Positions 36,790 through 51,923 of a stretch of 64,000 bases of DNA are shown here, piece by piece. Below the pieces are notes generated by a model, which ran no database searches, had not been told where the DNA came from, and saw nothing but the letters and a program-made list of their open reading frames with translations. The stretch covers positions 6,626,001 to 6,690,000 of the forward strand of contig OZ004590.1 of the NCBI GenBank assembly GCA_963924555.1, in the 5' to 3' direction. Numbering within the stretch: the first letter of the stretch is position 1; each line of letters starts with the position of its first letter. This DNA comes from Crambe crambe (Eukaryota > Porifera > Demospongiae > Poecilosclerida > Crambeidae). The position numbers and the translations under genes were made by a program.

Positions 36790-39176
36790 TTATGGGGGAG
36801 GATGGAGTGTTTGTCTTGCAGGACATTCGAAATGAACTATGTGAAATACCTACAGAAGAAAAATTAATGGTGTAAAAAGAAGTAAATCTTAACTTTCTGT
36901 ACCTCGTTAGCTGTATTATGTGTGCCAACGATCTTGATAAAAGTGACAGGGCGAGGAGAGAACTGAATTGACTGCCATGAATGACAGGCCTCCTTAGTTT
37001 TGTCCACCACTTTAGTCCAATTCCGCTGATCACAAGACACTTCAATATAATAACTATATGTACGGTCATCACAATCCCACAACAATAACCTTTAAAAAAA
37101 CACAAAAAATTAACAACAATAACACCTTACTCTTTGCATTACCTCATGGAAGATATAATATAGGGCTGGGCCAACTGGATTACTATGCTTCCGGAGCCCA
37201 GCTGATGACAGGTATAGCCAGAGTCCCAGTCATAATCTCGTGTGTTACCATTCAGCAAGGCATTACGACTTCTACTGACTCCATCCAGGACAGTAGCACT
37301 GGCTGAAATACTGGCCACATTTTCCGTGGTTACTGTTGAAATTGAATATAATTAAGACATGAAAAAAAAAAGGGGGTGGGAGGGAGGGGGGAGAGGGCTC
37401 ACTCTGAAGGCCATTTTCTCCCAATTGAAATGATTTGAAAGTGTAGAAACAAGCAAAGGAGACTAGATGGAAGCTGCGATTCATAGTATTGTTGACTCCT
37501 ATTACTCTAATGTAGCGGACCACTCTCTTTGGGAAGAAAAGCTCCTGCCAGGAGCGGCAAAGGTACTCGGAACGGTCTACCACAGTCACCCATTCTTTGT
37601 TATCCAGCGATACTTGGATCAAATAGGAGTAAGATCTGAGGTGAAGGAAGTATTATAGTAAGCCTTTGTAACAATTACTCTAATACCTGTTGTCTTTATC
37701 CCAAAGGAGCATGCTGATGCAATTGATGATGTATGGCTGGTTCAACTGAACAGTGATCCCCTTGCTTCTATCGCGAGTGATGGTGTGAGTGGTATAGCCA
37801 TTTTCCCCATTGTAATTCTCCGTATCTCCATTCAGTAAGACCTCCTTGACCTGCCCCTCAATGGTGCTCGCATCCCGATGAGGTGTGGCCACATTCTCCT
37901 CTGGAACTTAAACAGATAGAGATATAAAATATTGATAGAATAAAGAATGGAAACTGCTTACTTAAAAGTCCTCTGTGCTTGAGATCTAGTAATGATCGCT
38001 GGTCTACGAGGTAGAGGGCATCCAGGATCTTATCAGGTTTAAACATGCCACTTTTCCGAATCTCCTGAAGCAGGTCCGACTGAGAAATGAGCTGGAGTCT
38101 GATTCCATCGAGGAGGTCTTTGGCATCTTCACTCTGAACGTTATTATGCTTCATCCACTCTCTAATTCCATGGAATATCTCAATCTCCGGTGCAAAGAAA
38201 GAGTCTCGACTAATGAGCTCTGCAAGGGCCATTCGGGACAGAGAGAGAAAGCTATCAGCTTTCATCACCTCAGGGGCATGGATATCAACAAATGTAGTGC
38301 AAGCATCTGCCAGCTCCTTCAGTTGATAGTAGCTGGCTACATTGTAGATGATACAAACATTGCTGACACTGAGAGTGGCCTTCAGGTAGGTTGTGATCGC
38401 TTGCTGTAATGTGCCAAAGTCATACTTATTGGCCAATCCCAACATGTGGAGAAGTGTCTAGAATGTACAGATATTATAGTAAAGGTGAAATCTTGTTATA
38501 ATAAAGGACAAAAGAGAAGAGAACTGGTGCATGAACAAAGACAAAGAATAAGATACAAAAGAGAGTTCCCACAATAATTATAGCTACATAAATAGGATGT
38601 TAAGTTAAGTCATCTGGCTGCCGTAGCTCTAGTCTCGCTAGCCAGCCGCATACGTCTGGCACCCGAGACTACCCTAGCTCCTCCAGGGTGCCACAAATTG
38701 CAGTTGATCCTCTATTTTATGCTAGCTGGTGTGGTCCCTGTGTCATGTTTTCATGAGACCAAAGGTTTAAAAAAAAAAGAAAGAATTACTGAGTCAGTTT
38801 ATCCCATTATGCTTACATCCTCATTCAAGTCTCCCAAACACACTCTTCCCGAATAAATGTACTCTAGCAGTAACTCAAATGCTTCGGGAGTGGTGTCTGT
38901 AAAGGGGATTTCTCCATCAGGTCCCAAATGAGCTTCCTTCATGTCCCCAAATAGGAGAATTTTGAAATAAGTGCAGCGAGCAGCAAGGATAATCTTGTGG
39001 GCTGGGAAACGCTTTTCATTCACCAGAAATGTCACGTCTGTGTGTTCCTTGGATTTCAAGAGATCTAGCAGGTCACTAGATATGTGCTCAAAGTGTTCCA
39101 CATCCCCCAAGGCATCGAAGTTGATGCCCATAGTCGAGTCCCTCGAAGATCGACAGAACTCACGAGTATCACACAT
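36790..39176 (-). CDS. BTBD9: BTBD9-like BTB-BACK protein with two F5/8-type repeats
   Basis: Exons on the minus strand encode an N-terminal BTB domain (HTDVTFLVNEKRFPAHKIIL, then FELLLEYIYSGRV), a BACK domain (ASYYQLKELADACTTFVDIH, SFLSLSRMALAELISRDSFF) and two related discoidin-like repeats. Repeat 1 includes IINCISMLLWDKDNR and YLCRSWQELFFPKRVVRYIR; repeat 2 includes LLLWDCDDRTYSYYIEVSCD and FIKIVGTHNTANE. This is the BTBD9 architecture, and GTHNTANEVFHIVHFECP is nearly identical to the vertebrate C-terminal motif. BTBD9 is a CUL3 substrate adaptor candidate. The tail after ECP is very short (about 10 residues), whereas vertebrates have a long Ser-rich tail. An intron holds an AGTCTCG inverted repeat. 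Confidence 0.9.
38629..38672. repeat. Imperfect inverted repeat, AGTCTCG-ended
   Basis: CTAGTCTCGCTAGCCAG at 38629-38645 and CTGGCACCCGAGACTAC at 38656-38672 form inverted arms (14 of 17 complementary) in a BTBD9 intron. The AGTCTCG end matches the perfect inverted repeat at 21689-21748. Confidence 0.7.
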
Positions 39177-39407
39177 TGTGGTAGGTTCCTAGATCTAGTT
39201 ACTCACAGGGTGCATTAGTCGGGTGGTAGCTCGACCACAACAGAGCTCGGCTATTCATTGTGCAGGCGCTAGGCCCAGAGAAACGCTTTGGTGCTTGGTG
39301 TGTACATCACTTGCACTCGTACTCTGACCCTAACTTTGTCCCCTACGTCACAATTACCATGGAAATAAAAAAAACAACACCTTTACACGTGAACTACTAC
39401 TATACTC
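39177..39407. promoter_or_regulatory. Divergent promoter region of BTBD9 and PCNX4
   Basis: This 231-bp spacer separates opposite start codons. It contains TACGTCACAATTACC (CRE-like TACGTCA) at about 39342 and ACACGTGAAC near 39385. No TATA box is convincing. Confidence 0.4.
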
Positions 39408-43376
<3,969 letters not shown>

Positions 43377-43448
43377 CAACACAATAATAGACTAGGGTCT
43401 TCCAAAAATCAATTCTGAACATTATCATAGGTATTATATATTTAACTT

Positions 43449-45280
43449 TCATAATATTTCATCTCTATCAATGATTTGGAACTGTTCTTCTGCCTCAAGA
43501 CAGAGGGTAATGTGAGTGTTTATGATTGCAGAAGGGATGTTCCCCATACCGCAAACTGGGCATGTTCTATAGTCATCGATGTTTAGGAACCAATCGTCAG
43601 GAGGGGGTGTCCCCTTTACTGGATCAGTGTCTTCTTTTGTGTCATCATCAATGACTGAGGTTTGGGGGGGGGGGGGGGGGGGGGGGGGGACATCAAGATT
43701 AGGCTTATATTTCTATTAGTGCTCACCATAAGCAGTGTTGTCATGAGTGACAACTGATGAAGAAGAAGCTTGATCAGTAGAAATATTAATTGAAGGGTTT
43801 CTCTCATTGGTCTCATTGGTTAAATTAACCACATTTCCAATTCCTTCATCTCGATTCTCAATGATAATTGAAGGGGTTTTGCTAATTGAAGGGTTCTCCT
43901 CATCCTTTCTATCCACCTTCCCCTCTGGAGGTGAGTCAGCGATAACAATACAGTCATCAAGACGAGGTTTCTTTGGAATGGTGGAGGTATAGTCTTTGAG
44001 GTTCCGTTGAGTTGGACCTTTTACTTCACATGAGTTAGACAAACCATGAAAAGTGTCTTTTCCTTTCCTTTTTGCTCCTTGCTGTAGAGATGGCAGTCCT
44101 TTTAGCTCGTTCTTGGTCTTTCTCCTCTCAGCTGCTTCAAGAATCTTACTCCTGAGGTCGACCTTCTCTACTTTCTGCTGATTTCCACCTCCAAGAGTAA
44201 ACCCACAACCTTCAAAAGCCTTAAAAGGAGTCTCAAGTGCTGAACCTCTGGAGTGGTCAGCCTTACTCCCACCTGACATTTTCTTCTCGCCTCCAAGCAA
44301 TTCTCTAATGTCCTTGCTTCCACTAGCTTTATTTTTCCCTTTATCTCCTCCACCCTTTCTCCTCACTTTCTTTCCATATCCTTCGGGCTCCTTGATTTTG
44401 ATATAAGTACCACCACAAGTTCTCTGGTGTTCAGACCACCATGGATCCCTCTGTGAAGGAGGTCGATTCATGGCCCTCATCACGATACCATAGTAAGGGG
44501 GTCTCTTCTGACAGGGTCCATTACATTTCCACCAATGTTGCTGGTATTCCTTTACCTCATGATGGAAGCTATGATATACCTGTCGAAATGAACTAATTAT
44601 TATATGATCTTGGTAGATTACTGACTCACTGTTATCTTGGCTCCTGAAGCTTGATTAATTCGATGCATGTGATGGAGGAACTGCGGGCCATGGGCATCAT
44701 GATCCTATACAAATTCAATCTTTTCGATCGAACATTCACACACACACACACACACACAGCACCATTTACTAACCTTATAGTTATGAGTCACAAATAGGTA
44801 AGCATGGATCATCTCGTGCTATATAAGGTTAACAGCTCAGCAATTAGCTATAGCCATGAATTCAAGTACCAATAGAGTTTGAACTAGATCACGTCTTGGC
44901 CGCAGCTTCAACAGAGGCTGACTGAGCCTGATGGAACAGAATCCACTTCTATTCTGATAGGAACAAACACCAGCACACCTATGATAAATATATATCAAAG
45001 ATCAAATAGTATGTTATATAAATTAGATGTCATACAGAGTCATTTTGTTACTCCAGTCAACTGCCACGCCATTGGCAGCCAGTTTGCTCCAAAAGAAAGT
45101 AGAATCGTACTCGATAAATAATTGATGGATATTGGGATTGGGATCTGCTAATTCCCAATGTTCATCCACTATTCCCTTTGAAAGATTCGTCTTCTTTGTA
45201 TCCACAATTTCAATCTCTTTGTTGTCATATTCATTCTGGAGAGACAGAGCCAAAGCAAAATCCAGATCACTACTGCTCAT
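43449..45280 (-). CDS. SPRTN: SPRTN (Spartan/DVC1) DNA-protein crosslink protease
   Basis: Minus-strand exons beginning MSSSDLDFALALSLQNEYD; the frame runs upstream only to a TTG. The SprT metalloprotease core is LQTLHEMIHAYLFVTHN, giving the HExxH-type zinc site as HEMIH, followed by DHDAHGPQFLHHMHRINQAS. WKCNGPCQKRPPYYGIV and CGGTYIKIKEP are the zinc-ribbon region. A long Lys-rich region follows, and the C-terminus has a UBZ4 zinc finger, CPVCGMGNIPSAIINSHITL followed by C. SPRTN digests proteins crosslinked to DNA during replication and is recruited through ubiquitin, PCNA and p97. A 26-nt homopolymer lies in the last intron. It is head-to-head with HAP2-B, 89 bp apart. Confidence 0.9.
43664..43689. 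repeat. Poly-G run of 26 nt
   Basis: Twenty-six consecutive G on the plus strand; on the SPRTN coding strand this is poly-C forming the polypyrimidine tract just before the acceptor AAACCTCAG. Homopolymer length is likely polymorphic or uncertain in assembly. Confidence 0.9.
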
Positions 45281-45369
45281 CTTCACTGGGGTCAAAGGTC
45301 GTGTTTATGCGCGATTCGAGCGGGAAATATGAATTGTTGCCATGGGCGCCATAAGTAAAGAGAACCAAG
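45281..45369. promoter_or_regulatory. 89-bp divergent spacer between SPRTN and HAP2-B
   Basis: Start codons of SPRTN (45280, minus) and HAP2-B (45370, plus) are 89 bp apart in opposite directions. The spacer contains TTTATGCGCGATTCGAGCGG and a CCATGGGCGCCATAA stretch. It should contain both promoters unless transcripts overlap. Confidence 0.55.
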
Positions 45370-48300
45370 ATGTTTTTTATAATTCTGAAGCATGTTACAC
45401 TTATGTTGGCGTTATTAATATGTTGTCACTTCTACACCGTAAAAGCAACCATTATATCGAAATCTTCAAAAGATGAATGCATTGTGGAGGATGGAATAAA
45501 GAATCCAAATGATACATTTTGTAAGAGCAAACTTGTTGTTGGCATAACAGTTAGTGCCAATGAGGTAGGCCATTACATCTCCATTCAATTGATAGAGTAT
45601 TAGTTTTGTTACTGTGATAATTATAGGGGAAATCACAATTTATACAAGCAAATATATCAAGGATATTAGATTTAACAAAGAGGAAAACAAAAAATCTTGA
45701 ATTAAAAGAACCAATAAGAATCAAGGTTGTGAAGTCTCCAGTGCTCATCAACTATCGATTATATCAAGTTGGAGTAAGTATACACGCAGACAGCACTATT
45801 TATGGCTCAGAATACATGATTCTATGCAGTATGTTCCTAACTGGCCACGAGAGGAGATTAAAAAAAAGAACGGATATGGTTGTGACGATAAGTGGTACAG
45901 TAACAGCAATCATGTCAACTGTGGATTTGCTTATGATAATAAAGGACACAAAATTTTTGATAGTCAGGTGAAAAAGTAAAAGTAGCTCACTAATGAAAAT
46001 ATTTAACATTATAGTTCTTTCTGTACATGTACAGGGGTTTTGTTGCATGTGTGGGATACACTTTCTGGAGCAGCGCCTCACCAGGGGGAGTGCAGCACGT
46101 CATGCATGTTATAGTTTTAACGAGAACCCTACAAGAGAGGAGATGGAAAGAGATTTTGGCACAAAAGAAAGAGAAACAAGACGTTGGATAGGACACTGTT
46201 TGGTTATTGATGAATTAAGGTAAGCAACGAATGAAGTTCTTACTGTATTTTAATTTATTATCTATTATAGGTACTTTGTGATGGGTTTTTACCCACCTCA
46301 GTTCCTATTTTCAATCAATGTTACCCTTGAACAGCGCTCCAAGCTTACAAATAATGGTAGTGAGGTTTGGAAGACTGTATCTCAGCTTAGCATTGGCCCA
46401 AGTAAGACAACAGCTGTATCAGAAACTCATACAGTGAGGAAATAGCTAACAGGGTTGTTTGATTATTAATGAGCATAATAAATGCAGGTGAAGGTTAAAT
46501 ACGTGGCTGATTTTTATCCTTCCACTTTTATTCCAAGTGAAAAAATTTCCCAGAGGTATCTCCTCATCCCAGATATGAAGACACTGCAGCCGAATAAGAC
46601 GTATTCTGACATACCTGATGAGGAGTGGGAATTATTTAAAAAATCAGTTAAAAATGTCTCTGAATGGATGGCAATAAACAAACCATTCTTTGATATGACG
46701 GGCTATAGCTGTGATAAAATTGGAGTATCTTACACAGCATTTAGGCATCAGGGTACCAAGTGTAGAAGTCTTTATGGCAGGTTATTTATAACTAGTCGGT
46801 TTGTAGGCTATCATTAAGATATTCTTTATGCTTGTCACAGTTGCCTCCGTAATCAGCCATACCTGCTCTGGAAGGAAGAAAAGGTGCAGAAATTTCCTCT
46901 TCAAATAGCTAGCTAGTTAGTGTTAATTTTTTCTTTAGCGACTTCAAAAAGAGAGAAGAAAAGGACAGTTTATGCTCCACAATTTTGGGAAAGTGCATTC
47001 ATTGCCTCACACTAAAGGACTGACAGATTTTCAGGTCAACTTCATTGCAGACAGGCCCACTACAAGCATCATTATTGTCACCATGGCAGCTGACGATCTC
47101 AAAGTGGTCAATCGAGTGGCTCCAGGGAGAATCATTTCCGTCTTCATTGATACATTTGAAGCCCTTTCTTCTACTGGACTACTCCTTGCAGTCATTCAGA
47201 ACACAGGCACATTCACATCCACTTACAATGTAGCTATAATTATCCTTTAGGTACAGCAATATGCTAGCGTCACTAACATTGTATACTGAATTTAGGTGTA
47301 TATTCAGCACTGTTCAGCTGGAATTGACCTGATTCCTTCTAAAGTGGTCACCATGAAACCAAAAGAGATGAGTAACGTCTCCTTCGTCATACACTCTTTC
47401 CATGCCTTGGGGACAATTAACCACTGTCAACGTATGTAATTATAATTCTGAAAGCATGTCTATTATTTAGCTAAGAAATTTTATTTGGTAGTCAATCTGT
47501 ATGATGCCAACAGCAGGCTTATCGATAACATGACTGTAATATTTGAAACGTTGGATACTTGTTTCTGCTATGGCTTCTGTGGCTGTGCGGTAAAACTGTT
47601 ATTTTGTTTGTTTGTTTGTTTATTTATTTACATGTATTTAATGTAATATGCAGTGTGGGACTAATAAAACCATTTGCCCTGATGCCCCCAAACGTCCTGA
47701 CTCTGAAATTGAAGGATATGTTCCCACCTGGCTTGAGCGCCTTAAGGCAGCTTTTGAAAAATTTAAAGATTTCTTTGTGAGCCATGGGAGCAAATTTTTG
47801 ATCCTTTTCTGGGTCATTTTGATCGGGTACTGTTTAGGATGTCTCAAAGTGATACACATAATCATCACTCAAGAAATCAAAATGGACATGATCCTCCATC
47901 CTGCCCAATTAATCCTTCAAAAAGCAAAAGAGATAGCCAAGTACATCTACAAAGAACTCTGTCCAATGATCTGTGATAATTTCTGGACAAGTTGTGGGAA
48001 TTGTTGTGCATTTTGTGCAATGAAATGTATTTGTTGTATCACACTGGGGAAGTGTTGTCGAATTAAAAAGGTCACTGGGAGACGTCGTATTGAGAGGGGC
48101 TGGAGAGCCCCAACACACTGCAACGGGATGTGCGATGGGGCTAGATTCAGAAGGAGAGTGCACAGAAAATTGATGAGAGTGAATAAAAGGGCTGGCATGA
48201 TCAAAGACATCCCTTGGTTCTCCAAACCTTACAACTGTACCTGCAAGGTCAAAGATCAAATGCCATGTATAATGATCTGCAAAGGACTATTTTTCTTCTT

Positions 48301-49196
48301 CTATTGCCCTCTCCTCCCCATCTTTTGGACAGTAGAATTCATTTTCAAGTACATAAGAAGAAAATGGAGGAAGTTTAAAAGGATAAAAAAGTTCCGGACT
48401 GAGAGAGCAGAAAGAGAGAAAAAGAAACAGCAGGCTTATGTACACTTGGATAAATACAGTAGAGGTCAACTGGAATCTGATATAGTGAATTTGGATCGAG
48501 AAGTCAAAGAATTAAGACAACTGGAAAAGGAATATGGTAGGTGGGTGTTAAAGGTTAGAATTGAATATCATTACGCTCTAATTACAGAGGCAGATATGAC
48601 AGGGTTCAACCCAGACTTGGAAGATTTACAGTTGGATAAAGAATCAGAGAATGATGATAGAAATGCATCATCAGATGGATCAATTTTAGACACTAGTGAT
48701 CCTGATCATTCAAATGACATTGATGAATTGTTGAATCCAGGGTTTCCTGTCTACATGAATTTTGCCATACCCCAAAATAGTCATGCTCTGCAAGTGAGTA
48801 AGAAGATAATACAATGATGTAAAAGCCCACACTATTTGTCCTATCCAGAAACCAGGAGAAAGCTATAGCTTAAAGGGACGGTTGACTGAAGATAAAACAG
48901 AAGAAAGCACCACATACTTTTTTGACTTGCATATTTGGAAATGTCAGGTAACTATCATTATTATTATCTTGATATTAACCATTGTACCGATTATTAAACT
49001 CAAGATCAAACAGCAAATCAATGGCAAAGCAGTAAAACTCAAGCAACCCAAACAGCTCCTCAAGGAAGATTTTATCCATTCATTTGGAGACCAGTCTCAG
49101 CTTATGAGACTAGTGACTGTAGCTCCCTTATTCACCTGTTTGAATGGTGTGCGCAAGAAAAAGAAGCAAGTAGCTAATAATGAGAAGAAAACATGA
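45370..49196 (+). CDS. HAP2: HAP2/GCS1 gamete fusogen, paralog B
   Basis: Twelve exons (45370-45564, 45627-45773, 45830-45967, 46035-46219, 46271-46433, 46488-46780, 46841-46883, 46939-47229, 47296-47431, 47492-47589, 47654-48793, 48849-49196) join in phase to about 1058 residues. The N-terminal hydrophobic stretch VTLMLALLICCHFYTV looks like a signal peptide. Ectodomain landmarks parallel paralog A: CKSKLVVGITV, NYRLYQVG, KIFDSQGFCCMCG, GHCLVIDELRYFVMGFYPP and CFCYGFCGCACG. The transmembrane segment is FLILFWVILIGYCLGCLKVI, followed by a Cys-rich block, an Arg-rich stretch (RFRRRVHRKLMRVNKRAG), YNCTCK and a second hydrophobic block (GLFFFFYCPLLPIFW). The segment 48948-49013 may be an in-frame intron, which would shorten the protein by 22 residues. 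Confidence 0.87.
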
Positions 49197-49249
49197 CAAA
49201 ACTTAGCCACTTTTTTTTATAATATAAAGGCGAGGGGTATAATTGTTCC

Positions 49250-50663
49250 TCATTTGACTTCTCCTTTGAAGAAATAACTATTCACTTCCTGTGTATATTA
49301 AAAAAAAATTCTTCTGTGCTCCACAATAATACTAAATACTTACACTTCTCCCTTTCTTCATGGCTTGCAGTCGCTTGTTTCCAAAATGCTGCCCTAACCT
49401 ATTCATTATAACAGTGCAATACATTCAATAACTGCTACAGCCAGATTTCATTATCTCACCATTTTGAAAGATTGGGGAAGTATTGGAACATGTAGACAAA
49501 GAGTAATATGGGATGTTTCGAAATCCATATTTCCTTCAGATTGTTGGCCATGCCTACTACAATTAGTTCTGCACATCTTTCTGCAGTGACCCGGTCTGAT
49601 TTCCCAACTGTTGTCTCATCCAAACCAACAGACGTCAACTTTTCTGTGAATATATTCTTGAAGATAGGTGTGTCCACTGGCCCTGGGCACACAGACAGAA
49701 TCGAAATGCCTTTATCAGATAATTCCATCCTCAAAGTATCAAAGTAGCCCTGCACATTAGCCAAAACTAATGGACACTGACAAATTGTCTGCATGTACAT
49801 ACCTGTAACGCATGCTTGCTGGCACTGTAGGTGGCAGATCCTGGTGCACCTGAGCACAAAGATAAAAAATTTTTTGTGATTATTGAATTTTGAGTGGTGG
49901 TAAATTCTAGCTAGCTACTAACCCAATTTCCCAGCCACACTGCTAATGATCACGAGACTGCCTTCTCTGTTCTCTATCATCTTGGGCAGGACTGCTTTGG
50001 TAAGAGAAATAGTGCTGAAGACATTCAGGTCAAATAGAGCTCTGTCCACACTCAAGTCGGTGTGAATAGCTTCCGCACGCTGGGATCTTGCTGCATTGTT
50101 CACTAAAAAATCAATCTTAAAAAAAAAGTAATGATTTAGAGTACATAACTGGAGAGTAATGATGAAGATCAAAACTTACTTTCTTATAACAATTTAAGAC
50201 TTCTTCCACTAGAGCTGGGTGTTTGTCCGTGTCCATCAAGTCCATTGGGAGAATCATGTGTTTCTCCTTGGTAATTCTTGGAGACAGCTCTTTTGGATTA
50301 CACGAAATGAAAAAAAATAGTTTAAAGGACACACAATTCTGGCAACTCACCTTTGCATTGTTCCAACACACGTTCCAATTCCTTCTCCCTCCTTGCTGAC
50401 AAGATCAGCACAGCCCCACACTTGGCAAGAACGTAACTTAAATTCTCACCTATACCACTGGATGCACCAGTAATCCATACCACTTTACCACGAAGCACAC
50501 CATCGGCTCTTTTCCCCCATTTGCTGTACCAGCTCAAAATCAAGTCACAGTCTGACCTTGCCAGTGTAAATGCCCACACAACACACATCACAGTCAGAGA
50601 GCTCACCAGAAACCACCATACTAAAGAGAGTGACCCTGTTACTAATTGGATCAAGGCAAACAT
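49250..50663 (-). CDS. DHRS7: DHRS7-like short-chain dehydrogenase/reductase
   Basis: Minus-strand exons starting MFALIQLVTGSLSLVWWFLV, a signal-anchor-like segment; an upstream TTG in the same frame was not used. The Rossmann signature is VVWITGASSGIGENLSYVL (TGxxxGIG), followed by LILSARR. The catalytic Tyr and Lys are in SATYSASKHALQ (YxxxK), and NNAARSQR replaces the usual NNAG motif. CPGPVDTPIF and MANNLKEIWISKHP match DHRS7. The last exon (49250-49288) encodes EVNSYFFKGEVK and resembles the human SSYFKIF end; it was chosen because the preceding exon has a strong GTAAGT donor. Substrates may be steroids or retinoids by family. Stops of DHRS7 and HAP2-B are 53 bp apart. Confidence 0.88.
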
Positions 50664-50998
50664 ATTGGATCCCAACACTTCAGTGGAGTATCCAGGATTT
50701 TGTACAGAGCCTTAGGGAAAGTTGGCGTGACCACGCCCACTTTTCACCTCAGATAACATGTATGTGAGTCTTCGCATCAAACTCATAAATTATAATAAAA
50801 AAAATTTTGAGGTGCTTTAGCACCCCTGCCACCTTATCGGCGCCAGCACACCGATGTACGTGACACCACACCGATGTACGTGACACCACACCGATGTACG
50901 TGACACCAAGTGGTCTATGAATGTCATGTGGGCGGGCTCAGCCTAGAGCTTTAATAGTCTCGCGCAGCCGTCCGCAGAAAAGGTCTGGCTGCTACCAG
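50664..50998. other. Divergent spacer of DHRS7 and GST theta gene 1
   Basis: This 335-bp spacer between opposite start codons holds the 3 x 20-bp repeat array described separately and a TCGCGCAGCCGTCCGCAG stretch near the GST start. No gene is seen inside it. Confidence 0.5.
50849..50908. repeat. 20-bp direct repeat x3 containing TACGTGAC
   Basis: Three exact head-to-tail copies of the 20-bp unit CACCGATGTACGTGACACCA (in one rotation) lie between the divergent DHRS7 and GST theta starts. Each contains TACGTG, a core bound by bHLH-PAS/ARNT-type dimers in other animals. Confidence 0.85.
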
Positions 50999-51858
50999 AT
51001 GGCTGGTCTCAGGGTTTTCGTTGATATGTTCTCACAGCCTAGCAGAGCTGTTCTGATTCTTCTGGAAGCTAACAAGATTCCCTATGAGACCTGCCTCTTG
51101 AAAATAGGTAGAGGTTAGTGATACCGCAAAAGAAGGCGTTAGCTAACATAGGGCTTCATAGTGGTATTATATCATTCAGGGGAACATATGACAGATGAGT
51201 ATAAGAAAATAAACCCCACTCGAAAGGTTCCAGCGATCGACGATGGTGGATTTTGCCTATTTGAAAGGTATATCTATTAGTTCCAAGTTCCATTGTGTTG
51301 AATAAACTTGGCTGTGAATCATTCAGTGGGGCAATAATGCGATACCTTGTGCAGAAGTACCGACTACCTGACCACTGGTATCCCAGCGATCCACAACGGA
51401 GAGCAAAGATCGATGAATTCCTTGACTGGCATCACCAGAATCTGAGAGTGGGTGCTGCACATACACTCTTCCAAAAGGTATAGCTAGAACTGGTCCAAAT
51501 GATTCAACCATTTCAGTTCATTTCATAGCTGTTTGCTGCCAACTTGCTTGGGAAAGAACCTGATCAAGAGAGAATAGAGGAGACAACAATGATTCTCCAT
51601 AAGAGTGAGAAATTGCTGGAAAATTATTTCCTGAAGGAGACCAAGTTCATCAACAGCCAAGACATCTCCATTGCAGACCTCCAAGCCTTGTGTGAATTTA
51701 CACAGTTCTGGGTGGGAGGAGTTGATCCCTTTAAAGAGAAGCCACGTCTGGCCCAATGGATGGAAGATTGCAAGGAAGAGCTGCACCCTCACCTGGACAC
51801 AGCTCACAAGATGATCTATGTTGTGAAAGAAAGGGGGACATATGCAGGAAAACTATAA
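50999..51858 (+). CDS. Glutathione S-transferase, theta class (gene 1)
   Basis: Four exons (50999-51113, 51180-51267, 51327-51477, 51529-51858) give 227 residues. It begins MAGLRVFVDMFSQPSRAVLI, with the theta-class SQPxRA motif where Ser is the catalytic residue. KVPAIDDGGFCLFESGAIMR gives the conserved VPA cis-Pro and the ES glutathione-binding pair. RLPDHWYPSDPQRRAKIDEF is a theta-class signature. The C-terminal helical domain contains SIADLQALCE (the N-capping box). It should conjugate glutathione to small electrophiles in the cytosol. The first donor could alternatively lie 6 nt earlier, dropping two codons. A related gene starts at 53182. Confidence 0.9.
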
Positions 51859-51923
51859 TATTTTTTGATGATTAAAAATTATTTATAATGAACATTGGTG
51901 ATTTAAATTATTAATCATTGTGG

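Noticed and set aside
45774-45793. A 20-nt intron in HAP2-B (GTAAGT...GACAG)
   Set aside because: Too short to splice. The acceptor CTATGCAG at 45829 gives a 56-nt intron, keeps phase and aligns the next exon (YVPNWPREE ... DSQ) with paralog A.
49332-49334. Stop codon after KKGRSVSI as the DHRS7 end
   Set aside because: It lies inside an intron starting with a strong GTAAGT; the downstream exon 49250-49288 encodes NSYFFK, matching the DHRS7 C-terminus.
50849-50908. Three regularly repeated 20-bp units as a CRISPR-like array
   Set aside because: Units are directly abutting without spacers, in a clearly eukaryotic region; it is a minisatellite or regulatory array.
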